64,000 nucleotides of DNA, taken from an uncultured Spirochaetia bacterium (lineage in GTDB: Bacteria; Spirochaetota; Spirochaetia; SZUA-6; Bin103). The notes beneath the pieces were generated by a model. It was not told where the DNA came from. It saw only the letters and a program-made list of their open reading frames with translations, and did no database searches. Location of the stretch: assembly GCA_958296075.1 (NCBI GenBank), contig CATQHW010000002.1, positions 1,364,001 through 1,428,000 on the forward strand, read 5' to 3'. This document shows positions 48,059 to 55,636 of this stretch, in pieces (positions within the stretch are counted from its first letter, which is position 1; every line of letters starts with the position of its first letter). Position numbers and translations under genes: made by a program.

Positions 48059-48249
48059 GTCCCGCCAGCTCTGCCGGCCCCCATATGTCGGCATGGCAAA
48101 CGGCACGGCCGTCGTTCGCGCCGGTCCCCGGATCGACCGTCAGGTCGACGGCGCACCAGCCGGCGCGACAGCCGGTTTCAGGCGGCGCGGCGCGCGCGGT
48201 CGTCGCGTTTCCGCGGCCAGTGCAAGGAATACCTGTTGCACATGGTTTC

Positions 48250-48283
48250 AGACAAATATCTTCTTTATGGAAGACATTTGTCT
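48250..48283. repeat. AT-rich inverted repeat sharing the lexA-promoter motif
   Basis: AGACAAATATCTTC (48250-48263) and GAAGACATTTGTCT (48270-48283) are inverted copies with one mismatch around a six-base loop. Each arm matches the site upstream of lexA (48966-48979) at 11 or 12 of 14 bases. It lies 28 bases past the lexA stop, so it may end the lexA transcript, be a double LexA operator left from a lost gene, or both. Confidence 0.5.
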
Positions 48284-48310
48284 ATGATAGGTCGAGTGCC
48301 GGCGGCGGCG

Positions 48311-48952
48311 TCAACCCCCCGGCGCAGCCCCCTCCAGATAGCGGCGCACCTCGATCACCTTTCCCAGGATCCGTACCGCATCCGCGGCGGGCGCGATGGG
48401 ATCGAACGCGGGGTTGGCCGGATGCAGCTCGATCCTCCCGGCGGCGCGCACCTTCAACCGCTTCACCGTCGCCTCGTCTTCCACCAGAGCGACGACGATG
48501 TCGCCGGAGCGGGCCGAGGACTGCCGGTGCACGATCACCACGTCTCCCGGCAGGATGGCGGCGTCGCGCATGCTGTCGCCGCGCACCCGCAGCGCGAACA
48601 GCTCGCCGCGGCCGGCGGACGACTGCACGGCGACGAACCCCTCGGGCTCCTCGACCGCCGTGGTGAAGGCGCCCGCCTGCACGCGGCCAATCAGAGGGAT
48701 CAGGACGGTGGGGTAACCGGAGCCGGCCGGCAGCCGGTAGCCGCGCGCCTTGCCCGGCTCCTTGTCGAGCAGCCCGTCACGCACCAGCGCTTCCAGATAC
48801 CGGCGCGCCGACTGTACGGCGCGGAAGCCGAAGTGCTCCTGCACCTCCCGGGTCGTGGGCGGCGAGCCGGCCAGGATGCGGTCGCGTACGAACAGGAAGA
48901 TGCGGCGCCGGCGTCCATCGGAGCGCGACGAGATCTGACCGGCGTCCCGCAT
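48311..48952 (-). CDS. lexA: LexA repressor, SOS response
   Basis: A 213-residue LexA. The winged-helix domain fills residues ~12-75 (RIFLFVRDRILAGSPPTTRE). The autocleavage bond is Ala93-Gly94 in VQAGAF, with catalytic Ser127 (RGDSMRD) and Lys164 (ATVKRL). When RecA filaments form on DNA damage, LexA cuts itself and releases SOS genes. I chose ATG 48952; a TTG at 48988 would place the candidate operator inside the coding region. It follows an M23 peptidase gene on the same strand. Confidence 0.93.
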   Translation of the reverse strand: MRDAGQISSRSDGRRRRIFLFVRDRILAGSPPTTREVQEHFGFRAVQSARRYLEALVRDGLLDKEPGKARGYRLPAGSGYPTVLIPLIGRVQAGAFTTAVEEPEGFVAVQSSAGRGELFALRVRGDSMRDAAILPGDVVIVHRQSSARSGDIVVALVEDEATVKRLKVRAAGRIELHPANPAFDPIAPAADAVRILGKVIEVRRYLEGAAPGG

Positions 48953-48965
48953 GGCGCCGATTGAC

Positions 48966-48979
48966 AGACGGATGTCTTC
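48966..48979 (-). promoter_or_regulatory. Candidate LexA operator upstream of lexA
   Basis: On the minus strand GAAGACATCCGTCT lies 14-27 bases before the lexA ATG. Its core AGAC-N4-GTCT is palindromic, and it recurs twice at 48250-48283. A TTGACA on each strand (48961-48966 and 48983-48988, inverted) flanks it, so a bound repressor would cover a promoter. It does not match the LexA boxes I know from E. coli, Bacillus or alphaproteobacteria. Confidence 0.5.
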
Positions 48980-49007
48980 TCTTGTCAAGCGGCCGGCGTC
49001 GAGCGGT

Positions 49008-49916
49008 TCAGGGGCCCGGCAGGTCGACCAGCGGGGCGGTCATAAGGATGTCCGGGTCGACGGCCACGCCGGCGGCGCGCACCTCCCAGTGCAGGTGCGG
49101 TCCGGTGGCCAGACCGGTGCTGCCCACGGCGCCGATCGTCTCTCCCGCTGCCACGTACCGGCCTTCCTGCACCGCCAGGCTTTGCAGGTGGTAATACAGC
49201 GAATAGACCCCGGGCAGATGCTCGACCACGACCGTAAGCCCGGTGACCATGCGGCCGCGGGCCATCACCACCGTACCGCCGCCGGCGGCGGCTACCGCCG
49301 TGCCGGCGGGAACGCCGAAGTCCACGCCGTTATGGATGGTGGTGTCGGTGCTGCCGTCGGCGTAGAGGTAGCGCCGGCGGTCGCCGAAGCCGGCGGTGCG
49401 CCGCGCGTCGCCCAGCGGCAGCCGGAGCGGTCCGAAGTGGGGCCGCGCGACCGGCCGCGAGGTGGTCAGGAGCAGCCGGAGAGCCAGCGACTCCTGCTGG
49501 CGGCGCGGATCGGTGGTGCGCCGCAGGTTCGAAAGCTCGGCGCTCAGCGGGATATCCTCGACGGCGAACGCGCGCTCGGCGATGGTGATCGACTGCTCGT
49601 GCAGCACGCGCGGCGCCTCCTGCGGGGCGCCGCCGGCGAATCGCGCGGAGATCGTCAGTCGCGCCGGTGCCGCCGGAGCGGTGCTGGGGATGCCGATCAC
49701 CGCCGCCCAAGTCATTCCGGCCGGTCCCGAGCGCACCGCGAAGCCTCTGCCTGAGACGCGCTCTCCGTCCGCCAGCTCCACCGTCAGGTCGAGCGCCGCG
49801 AGCGGCTCGGCGCTCGTCACGGCGGCGCTCAGCGGATCCCCCGGCATCAGCGCGGCCGGCGTCCGCAGCACCGACACGGGCAGCGCCCGCGCTGCGTTCG
49901 ACTGCGCCGCAAGCAT
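49008..49916 (-). CDS. M23 family metallopeptidase (LytM-type endopeptidase)
   Basis: A zinc peptidase that cleaves peptidoglycan cross-bridges. The C-terminal domain holds HNGVDFGVPAGT (His and Asp ligands) and PHLHWEVR (active-site and ligand His), preceded by a beta-rich N-terminal region. Met at 49916 lies within what looks like a signal peptide: upstream in frame are six Arg codons and ILTAAAGFALAAG. No ATG, GTG or TTG occurs before that in the open frame, so a CTG start near 50001 or a sequence error is possible. Twenty bases separate it from the lexA frame. Confidence 0.82.
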   Translation of the reverse strand: MLAAQSNAARALPVSVLRTPAALMPGDPLSAAVTSAEPLAALDLTVELADGERVSGRGFAVRSGPAGMTWAAVIGIPSTAPAAPARLTISARFAGGAPQEAPRVLHEQSITIAERAFAVEDIPLSAELSNLRRTTDPRRQQESLALRLLLTTSRPVARPHFGPLRLPLGDARRTAGFGDRRRYLYADGSTDTTIHNGVDFGVPAGTAVAAAGGGTVVMARGRMVTGLTVVVEHLPGVYSLYYHLQSLAVQEGRYVAAGETIGAVGSTGLATGPHLHWEVRAAGVAVDPDILMTAPLVDLPGP

Positions 49917-50059
49917 CCCGGCGGCCAGGGCGAATCCGGCCGCCGCGGTCAGAATCCGCCGGCGACGCCGGCGGTTCGAGCGTTTGACGGCGATCAGCAG
50001 CGCTCGCGCAACCGGACGCCGGTCACCTGCAGCAGGTCATCGGAGCCGCCGGCCATCGA

Positions 50060-51544
50060 TCAGAGCGGGTCGATCGGGTAGACCGGTCGGCCCAGGTTGC
50101 GGTAGCGGACCTGCGTCGGGTCGTGCACGCTCGGTTCGTTCACCGTGCGGATCGCGCCGGCGAACGGCTCGAAGTGGGCGCGGAAGTGCCCGGTCGACTT
50201 CACGCCGACATAGCGCATCCGTTGCGGGTGGAGCCCCAGGCTCCGCGCCAGCGCGGAGTCGAACGGCTGGTCGCGGTAGGTGACGATGATCACGTGCACG
50301 CCGCTGGTGCGCACGTGCGCGGACGGTCCGAGCGTGGTGGAAAGCCCCGCGTTCATCGGCCCGTCGTAGGTGTAGGCGCCGTCGGAGACCGCGACCACCT
50401 GCCACTCCGCTTCCACCGGCCGGCCCTGCGCCGGGACCGACTTGCCGCCCACCGCCAGGCGCACGGTCGCGCCGGCGCCGGCGCGGTGGCAGGCGAGCGC
50501 GGCCTGCGGATCGACGATGTAGAGCACGCAGGCATCGTCGAGCGCGCGCTCGACGAACGTCCGCAGCATGCCGGTGCTGTCTCCGGGGGCGCCGCCGCCG
50601 CAGTTGTCGTTGCTGTCGGCGATGACGATCGGGTAGGGGCCGGTCGAGCCGATCTCGTCGAGCACTTCGGCGGTCGTCGGGACGGACGTCTGCCAGTCGG
50701 CGCGCCGCGCGAAGATCCAAGCCGCCAACTCGTCGGCGCTGCGCTGCGCCAGCGCCCGATCGCCGTCGGCGATCACGGAGACCGAGGCGCCTACGTGGGG
50801 CGCGTCGGCCAGCGGAAAACAGGTGGAGATCGACGCATACAGGATGCCCGGGCGCTCCTCCAGCTCGTGCAGGCGCTCGATCGCCTCCCGCATCGGCGGA
50901 TGGGCGGTGATCTGGTTCTTGCCCCAGATCATCGGCAGCGGCGCCAGCGCCAGCGCCGGCCGCACGCCGTCGCGCAGCACGCGCGCCATCAGGTCCGCGC
51001 ACTCCCGTCCGCGCTCGGCCTGATCGACCTCGGGGTAGGATTCGCGCACGATGATCCCGTCCGCGTGCTCGACCATTTCCGCCGAGACGTTGGAGTGGAT
51101 GTCGAGCTGGACGATGACCGGCGCGGCGCCGGCCGCCCGGCGCACGGCGCGCAGGATGGCGCCGTCGGCGTCGTCCTCTCCCTCCGCTACCATGGAGCCG
51201 TGCAGCTCCAGCAATACGCCGTGGACAGCGCCCACGCCGTGGACGGCGCCCGCGGCGGCGATCCGGTCGACCAGCTCACGCACCAGCGCGGCGAAGTCGG
51301 CCGCCGGCAGCGGACCGCCGGGGTGAGCCTCCCAGTAGATCGTCGGCAGTAGCTCGAACCCGTGGTGCTCGCCGCCGTCGATGAAGCCGCCGACCGGAGT
51401 GTTGGTGCCCCGGAAGGACGTGAAGAGGTCTTCGCCGCGCACGTACCCGAACCGCTCCTCGGCGCTGGCGATCGTGGTCGGGACCGGGCTGAAGGCGCTC
51501 GTCTCATGGGCGATGCATCCGAATGCGATCCGTTCGCGCGCCAT
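50060..51544 (-). CDS. M81 family metallopeptidase (MlrC/microcystinase C-like)
   Basis: A 494-residue protein of the MlrC family. It starts RIAFGCIAHETSAFSP and has the conserved metal region VIVQLDIHSNVS, followed by RESYPEVDQAERG and ADSNDNCGGGAPGDSTG. MlrC completes breakdown of linear microcystin peptides; homologues are widespread in bacteria that have no contact with microcystin and probably act on other amide bonds. ATG 51544 shares a base with the MFS stop (TGATG), so the two are coupled. Confidence 0.88.
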   Translation of the reverse strand: MARERIAFGCIAHETSAFSPVPTTIASAEERFGYVRGEDLFTSFRGTNTPVGGFIDGGEHHGFELLPTIYWEAHPGGPLPAADFAALVRELVDRIAAAGAVHGVGAVHGVLLELHGSMVAEGEDDADGAILRAVRRAAGAAPVIVQLDIHSNVSAEMVEHADGIIVRESYPEVDQAERGRECADLMARVLRDGVRPALALAPLPMIWGKNQITAHPPMREAIERLHELEERPGILYASISTCFPLADAPHVGASVSVIADGDRALAQRSADELAAWIFARRADWQTSVPTTAEVLDEIGSTGPYPIVIADSNDNCGGGAPGDSTGMLRTFVERALDDACVLYIVDPQAALACHRAGAGATVRLAVGGKSVPAQGRPVEAEWQVVAVSDGAYTYDGPMNAGLSTTLGPSAHVRTSGVHVIIVTYRDQPFDSALARSLGLHPQRMRYVGVKSTGHFRAHFEPFAGAIRTVNEPSVHDPTQVRYRNLGRPVYPIDPL

Positions 51545-52947
51545 CAGATCACCGCCACCGGGGCGGCGGCGGCGTGCGGCCGAGCCCGCAGTCCTTCGGC
51601 CACCCGGGTCAGGATCACTACCGCCGCGGCGATGCCGGCGGAGGCGACGGCGAACACCACGCCGTAGGCGACCGACGGCTGGCCGCCGAGCGCCAGGCCG
51701 GCGTCGCGGATCAACCCGCCGGCGGCGATGCCGACTCCGCGAAACACCACCTGGGCGATCGTCCACAGGCCGAGCTGCGCGCCGGCTTCCCGGTCCGTGG
51801 TCATGGCCGCCATCAGCGAGAGCCCTCCGAAAGTATACACGCCGAAGCCCGCACCGTAGGCGATGAGCGCGGGTATGACCAGCACTCCCGCCCGGGCGAA
51901 CGCCGCCGCCGCCAGCAGCGCCATACCGGCGGCCATGCAGCAGAGCCCGGCGCCGGCGATGCCGCCCTGCCGCTGCGGAGGACGGTTGCGCCACAGCGCC
52001 ATGCTTGCCACCAGCGTCAGGAGCGTGGGCACCAGCCACACCGCGTTGAGGCGCGTGGTCTGTCCCAGGCTCAGATCCAACACCTCCGCCCCGAACGGCT
52101 CCAGGATCGCCTCCTGCAACCACGCCGCGGCGGCGGCGACCGACAGGAAGAGGAAGAACCGGAGCTTGCTGCGGTCGCCGAGCAGGGCGCGCAGGCGTTC
52201 GCCGATCGGCCGGTCGTGAGGTCGCAACGGCTCGCCGGCAGCGCGCAGCTCGTCCTGCACGCGGCGTTCCACGCCGGCGATCGACAGCAGCCAGAACGTG
52301 CCGCCGGCAGCCGCGGTCAGGGCCACCAGGCGCCAGAACAGGCGCAGTTCGTAGTGCTCCATCAGCAGGCCGAACCCCAGAGCCGCCAGCGGAAAGCAGG
52401 CGATCAGCACCGTCTCCACGATCGCGATCGCCAGTCCCTGTTGCTCGGCCGGCGCGGAATGGCGCACCAGCGCCAGGAAGGGGCTGCCGGAGATCAGTCC
52501 GCCGACGCCGTAGGCGAGGAAGCCGGCGACTACCATCAGCCAGCCGGGGACCGCCTGTCCCCGGCCGAACCAGGCCAGACTGACGCCGATCAGCCCCAGC
52601 CCGGTCATCATCAGCGCGCGGCCGGCCCAGATGAAGCGCGTCCGGCCGTACGGCGCGGCGGCCGAGGTGTCGCTGCGCGCGCCGGCCCACAGGCTCAACG
52701 GCGACAGCAGGTAGCGCAGGCTGAGCAGCAGCGCCACCGGCCACGCCATGAAGCCGAAGTGGGTGATCAGGATGCGGTTGAGCACGCTGGAGACCAGCAC
52801 GTCGCTCATGGCCGATCCGACGTGGAAGCTGCCGAGCCTGAGCGTACGCAGGGTACGGAACCGGCGCGCCGCCGCGGTCGGGCCGGCGGGTCCCTGGCGA
52901 CAGCGGTCCTCGGCACGGCGGTGAGGCGGACGGTCGAGCGGCGGCAT
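51544..52947 (-). CDS. PucC-like major facilitator superfamily transporter
   Basis: A 467-residue protein with about twelve membrane segments. The first segment region RLGSFHVGSAMSDVLVSSVL, then NRILITHFGF and LRYLLSPLSLWAGARSDT, fits the PucC/BCD family of MFS proteins, known from light-harvesting complex assembly. No photosynthesis gene is in the window. Coupled to the MlrC-type gene, it may export or import the substrate of that peptidase. The N-terminal ~40 residues are a basic extension and the start may be later. Confidence 0.75.
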   Translation of the reverse strand: MPPLDRPPHRRAEDRCRQGPAGPTAAARRFRTLRTLRLGSFHVGSAMSDVLVSSVLNRILITHFGFMAWPVALLLSLRYLLSPLSLWAGARSDTSAAAPYGRTRFIWAGRALMMTGLGLIGVSLAWFGRGQAVPGWLMVVAGFLAYGVGGLISGSPFLALVRHSAPAEQQGLAIAIVETVLIACFPLAALGFGLLMEHYELRLFWRLVALTAAAGGTFWLLSIAGVERRVQDELRAAGEPLRPHDRPIGERLRALLGDRSKLRFFLFLSVAAAAAWLQEAILEPFGAEVLDLSLGQTTRLNAVWLVPTLLTLVASMALWRNRPPQRQGGIAGAGLCCMAAGMALLAAAAFARAGVLVIPALIAYGAGFGVYTFGGLSLMAAMTTDREAGAQLGLWTIAQVVFRGVGIAAGGLIRDAGLALGGQPSVAYGVVFAVASAGIAAAVVILTRVAEGLRARPHAAAAPVAVI

Positions 52948-53080
52948 CGGTCCTTCATTCTATGACGCCGGGCCGCACCATCGGTAGTATCGCTCCGTGG
53001 CGCAGCTCACCGTCGCGGCCGGTCGGTGCGCGATCGGTCCCGCGGTGGAGACGAACCGTGCGGCGGTCGCGCGGCGCGCC

Positions 53081-54067
53081 TCAGTCCCAGGCGGCCATCT
53101 CGGCGCGCAGATCGGCGGGAATGCCGTCCGCGCAGGCGCGCAGGGCGTTGTCGAGGTGGGCCGTCGTGCGGGCGCCGAACAGCGTGCTGCCGACCGACCG
53201 GTTGGCGACCACCCAGGCGGCCGCCAGGTAGACCATCGATTCGCCCAGCTCGGCCGACTTGGCGCGCAATCGCTCGACGACGCGGAAGTTACGTTCAGAA
53301 AAGTAGACATCACAATGGCCCGGAATCACGTGGAAGCGGGTTCGCTCCGGCAACGCGTCGCGGTCGGGGGTATACTTGCCGGCCAGAAAGCCGGCGCCGA
53401 GCGGGCTGTAGGCCAGGAAGGTGATCTCCTGCTCCGCGCACACCGGCATGCTGTCGCGCTCCTCTTCGGGGCGAGCCAGGTTGTAGATGTTCTCCACGAT
53501 CTCGATGCGCGCGTAGCCTCTGGCGGCGCTGATCGCCAGCGCGTCGCGGAGTTGCGCGCCGGTGAAGTTGCTGCAGCCCAGCGCTTGCGCGCGGCCGTCG
53601 GATACGGCCCGATCAAGCGCGTCCAGGGACTCGTCGAGGGGCACCTGGTCGTCGAAGTTGTGCATCATGTAGATCGGCACGGAGTCGAGCCGCAGCCGTT
53701 CCAGGCTGGCGTTCAGAGCGCGGTCGATGTTCTCCGGCGAGTTGCCGCTCGACACCTTGGTGAGGATCGTCACCGCGCCGGCCACGCCCCGGTCGCGCAT
53801 CCAGGTGCCGATCATGCGCTCGGAGCTCGACACCTCGCCGGTCGTCTCGCGCACGTCCCGTACCCCCATCGCGTCGCGCCGGTACTGCCGGGCGTTGCCG
53901 CCGCCGTACGCCTCGGCGGTGTCGAGCAGGGTCATGCCGTGCTCCACAGCGTAGTCGAGGATGCGGCGCGAGTCGTCTTCGTCGATTTCGCGGCCGAACG
54001 TCGTCGTCCCGAGGGCGATGCGGCTGATCGTACGTCCGGTTCGCCCCAGTGGCATCTGTTCCATCAT
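53081..54067 (-). CDS. Aldo/keto reductase, first of two
   Basis: A 328-residue TIM-barrel NADPH-dependent reductase. Motifs: LGTTTFGREI, LLDTAEAYGGGNARQ with catalytic Asp and Tyr, then TKVSSGNSPENIDRALNASL with the Lys, and YSPLGAGFLAGKY. ATG at 54067 or 54064. It is divergent from the VanZ-like gene, with 22 bases between the starts, so the two promoters must overlap or one lies in coding sequence. Confidence 0.88.
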   Translation of the reverse strand: MMEQMPLGRTGRTISRIALGTTTFGREIDEDDSRRILDYAVEHGMTLLDTAEAYGGGNARQYRRDAMGVRDVRETTGEVSSSERMIGTWMRDRGVAGAVTILTKVSSGNSPENIDRALNASLERLRLDSVPIYMMHNFDDQVPLDESLDALDRAVSDGRAQALGCSNFTGAQLRDALAISAARGYARIEIVENIYNLARPEEERDSMPVCAEQEITFLAYSPLGAGFLAGKYTPDRDALPERTRFHVIPGHCDVYFSERNFRVVERLRAKSAELGESMVYLAAAWVVANRSVGSTLFGARTTAHLDNALRACADGIPADLRAEMAAWD

Positions 54068-54089
54068 GTCGCTCGCGGTGCACGGTAGC

Positions 54090-54473
54090 ATGATCTCGAT
54101 ACGTTGGCTGGGCGTGTGGGCGTACGCGGCGGCGCTGATCGTCGCCATGCTGGTGCCGTGGGCCCGGCCGATACGCCTGGGCGGCTCCGGGATCGACGAG
54201 CTGATCCACTTCGCGGCGTGGGCAGTGCTGGCGTTCCTGACCGCGGGCGCCTGCGGCAGGTCGCTGCCGCCGATCGGTGCGGCGGCGCTGGCGGCGCTGG
54301 CGGGGGTCTGCTTCGGGGCGCTGGTCGAAGTGCTGCAGCCGCTCACCGGCCGGTCGGCGAAGATGTTCGACCTGGTCGCCGATGCGATCGGGTCGACCGT
54401 CGGAGCGGCCGCCGCGGCCTTCGTCGCGTGGAGCGGCGAGCGGGCGGCTGGGAGGCGCGGTGGCCTGCGGTAG
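54090..54473 (+). CDS. VanZ-like family membrane protein
   Basis: A 127-residue protein with about four membrane segments. The family pattern is present: WLGVWAYAAALIVAMLVPW, then GIDELIHFAAWAVLAFL, and LVEVLQPLTGRSAKMFDLVA with the conserved Glu/Gln and Asp near the end. VanZ in enterococci raises teicoplanin resistance; most homologues have no known role. ATG 54090 gives the usual short N-terminus. Confidence 0.85.
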   Translation: MISIRWLGVWAYAAALIVAMLVPWARPIRLGGSGIDELIHFAAWAVLAFLTAGACGRSLPPIGAAALAALAGVCFGALVEVLQPLTGRSAKMFDLVADAIGSTVGAAAAAFVAWSGERAAGRRGGLR

Positions 54474-54584
54474 CCGGCGCTCGGTCACCGGCGCGAGCGG
54501 CGGACGTTGCCACGCTCTGAAAAGTCGTACAGAATCGCCGGCCAGCAGGGCACCCTGAGCGTGTCTATGCGCGGATTCGCTTTC

Positions 54585-54592
54585 AAGGAGGT
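54585..54592 (+). promoter_or_regulatory. Strong Shine-Dalgarno of the histone gene
   Basis: AAGGAGGT, a near-perfect anti-16S match, ends four bases before the ATG at 54597. It is the strongest ribosome site I noticed in the window and implies high translation. Confidence 0.8.
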
Positions 54593-54596
54593 CAGC

Positions 54597-54782
54597 ATGT
54601 CGAACGAGGTTCTGGTGATCGCGTCCAAGGTCAAGTCCTATATCAAGTCTGCAGCGGGATTTAACACATCGGCGACGGCGATCGACGCACTGTCGAACAA
54701 GGTGAAGGAAGTCTGCGACGCAGCGATCGACGCGGCGCGCAGAGATCGGCGCAAGACGGTAAAGGATCGGGATATCGCGTAG
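54597..54782 (+). CDS. Small bacterial histone-fold protein
   Basis: A 61-residue basic protein. Residues 5-18 (VLVIASKVKSYIKS) form a first helix, 25-48 a long central helix (SATAIDALSNKVKEVCDAAI then DAARRD), and 51-60 (RRKTVKDRDI) the histone loop and third helix; RKTV followed by DI is the classic histone-fold ending seen in archaeal histones and in bacterial histones of Bdellovibrio and Leptospira. ATG 54597 follows an AAGGAGGT; an upstream in-frame ATG at 54507 is less likely. A 22-bp terminator hairpin begins at the stop codon. The very strong translation and termination signals suit an abundant nucleoid protein. A helix-turn-helix antitoxin is a less likely alternative. Confidence 0.75.
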   Translation: MSNEVLVIASKVKSYIKSAAGFNTSATAIDALSNKVKEVCDAAIDAARRDRRKTVKDRDIA

Positions 54783-54829
54783 CGCCGCCAGCTCCGGGCG
54801 GCCCGCCGGCCGCCCGGAGCTGGCGGCGC
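54782..54829 (+). terminator. Perfect 22-bp hairpin after the histone gene
   Basis: Bases 54782-54803 are exactly complementary to 54808-54829, with a CGCC loop. The stem starts on the last base of the TAG stop. No T-tract follows. It is the longest perfect stem I found in the window and would also stabilise the 3' end of the mRNA. Confidence 0.85.
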
Positions 54830-55182
54830 CGGCCGACCAATGTGTTCGGGTCTCTCGTGATAGATCGCCGTCGGTCGCGCTGGACTACCCGCACCGCTAT
54901 CGGCTTTCGAGTCTTGACAACGTAGGTTGTCCCGTGTCGGTGGCAGTCCCCGGGCTCGCGGGTGAACCGGGCTCGCAGTGAACGCTGCCGATGCGGGCTC
55001 GCCGCGGCCGGCGCCGGTGTATCCGCGCGACAGCCGCCTGCCCCTTGCCGCGTCCCCGCCGAGTGCCGGCCACGAGGTTTGACCACGGCCGTGACGCAGG
55101 ATCGGTGGGCCCACGCCTCAAGGCGCTCGGCCGACCGGCGCGATCCCGGCTGCGGGAGTTATAGAGTTACTGGAGTTGATTG
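54830..55182. other. Gene-free stretch with palindromes and short repeats
   Basis: No convincing coding frame on either strand. It holds TTGACA at 54914-54919 overlapping a palindrome GACAAC-GTAG-GTTGTC (54915-54930), two tandem near-copies of CCGGGCTCGC-N3-TGAA near 54952-54985, and GGCAG/CTGCC complementary segments around them. A structured RNA with its own promoter is conceivable. I did not recognise SRP RNA, 6S, tmRNA or RNase P. Confidence 0.3.
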
Positions 55183-55219
55183 AGGTGAACCGGCCGCCCG
55201 CTCGGCGGCCGATTCACCT
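55183..55219 (-). terminator. Hairpin terminator after the RRM gene
   Basis: Arms 55183-55198 and 55204-55219 are 16 bases each with one mismatch, around a five-base loop, 27 bases past the RRM stop. Confidence 0.6.
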
Positions 55220-55245
55220 GGACGCCGTTGCCAGCGCCGACGCCG

Positions 55246-55605
55246 TTACCAGCGCCGGTATCCGCCGCCGCCGCCGCCGCCGCCACCGCCGCCGTCGCGA
55301 CGGCCACCGCCACCGCCACCGCCACCGCCGCCGTCGCGACGGCCGCCGCGGTCGCCGCGCGCGCTGCGCGCTTCCTCCACGGTCAGGTACCGGCCTTCGA
55401 GCTCGGCGCCGTTCATTCCGCGAACCGCGGCGGCGGCTTCCTCGTCGGAGCCCATCTCCACAAATCCGAAACCACGAGAGCTGCCGGAGTAACGATCCGT
55501 CACCACCTCAGCGGATTCGACCTTGCCATGCTGTGCGAATAGCTGAAACAGCGTCTCGTCGGTAGCGCTGAACGGCAGTCCGCCGATATAGAGTCTTTTA
55601 CCCAT
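55246..55605 (-). CDS. RRM-domain RNA-binding protein with Gly-rich tail
   Basis: A 119-residue protein. An RNA recognition motif fills residues 1-80: RNP2 is KRLYIGGLPF at 3-12 and RNP1 is RGFGFVEM near 43-50. The tail is almost pure Gly in two blocks separated by RRDG, ending YRRW. Such Rbp proteins are cold- or stress-related RNA chaperones in cyanobacteria and other phyla. ATG 55605 is preceded by no obvious strong ribosome site. The Gly tail is coded by tandem GGC/GGT-type triplets open to slippage. Confidence 0.88.
   Translation of the reverse strand: MGKRLYIGGLPFSATDETLFQLFAQHGKVESAEVVTDRYSGSSRGFGFVEMGSDEEAAAAVRGMNGAELEGRYLTVEEARSARGDRGGRRDGGGGGGGGGGRRDGGGGGGGGGGGYRRW
55257..55350. 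repeat. Trinucleotide repeat tract in the RRM gene
   Basis: Runs of CCG and CAC/CCG triplets (plus strand) interrupted by two copies of GCCGTCGCGACGG code the Gly-rich tail. The two blocks are near duplicates of each other. Confidence 0.8.
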
Positions 55606-55636
55606 TGCGCCTACGAGTGTAGCAGGAGTCGGAGGG

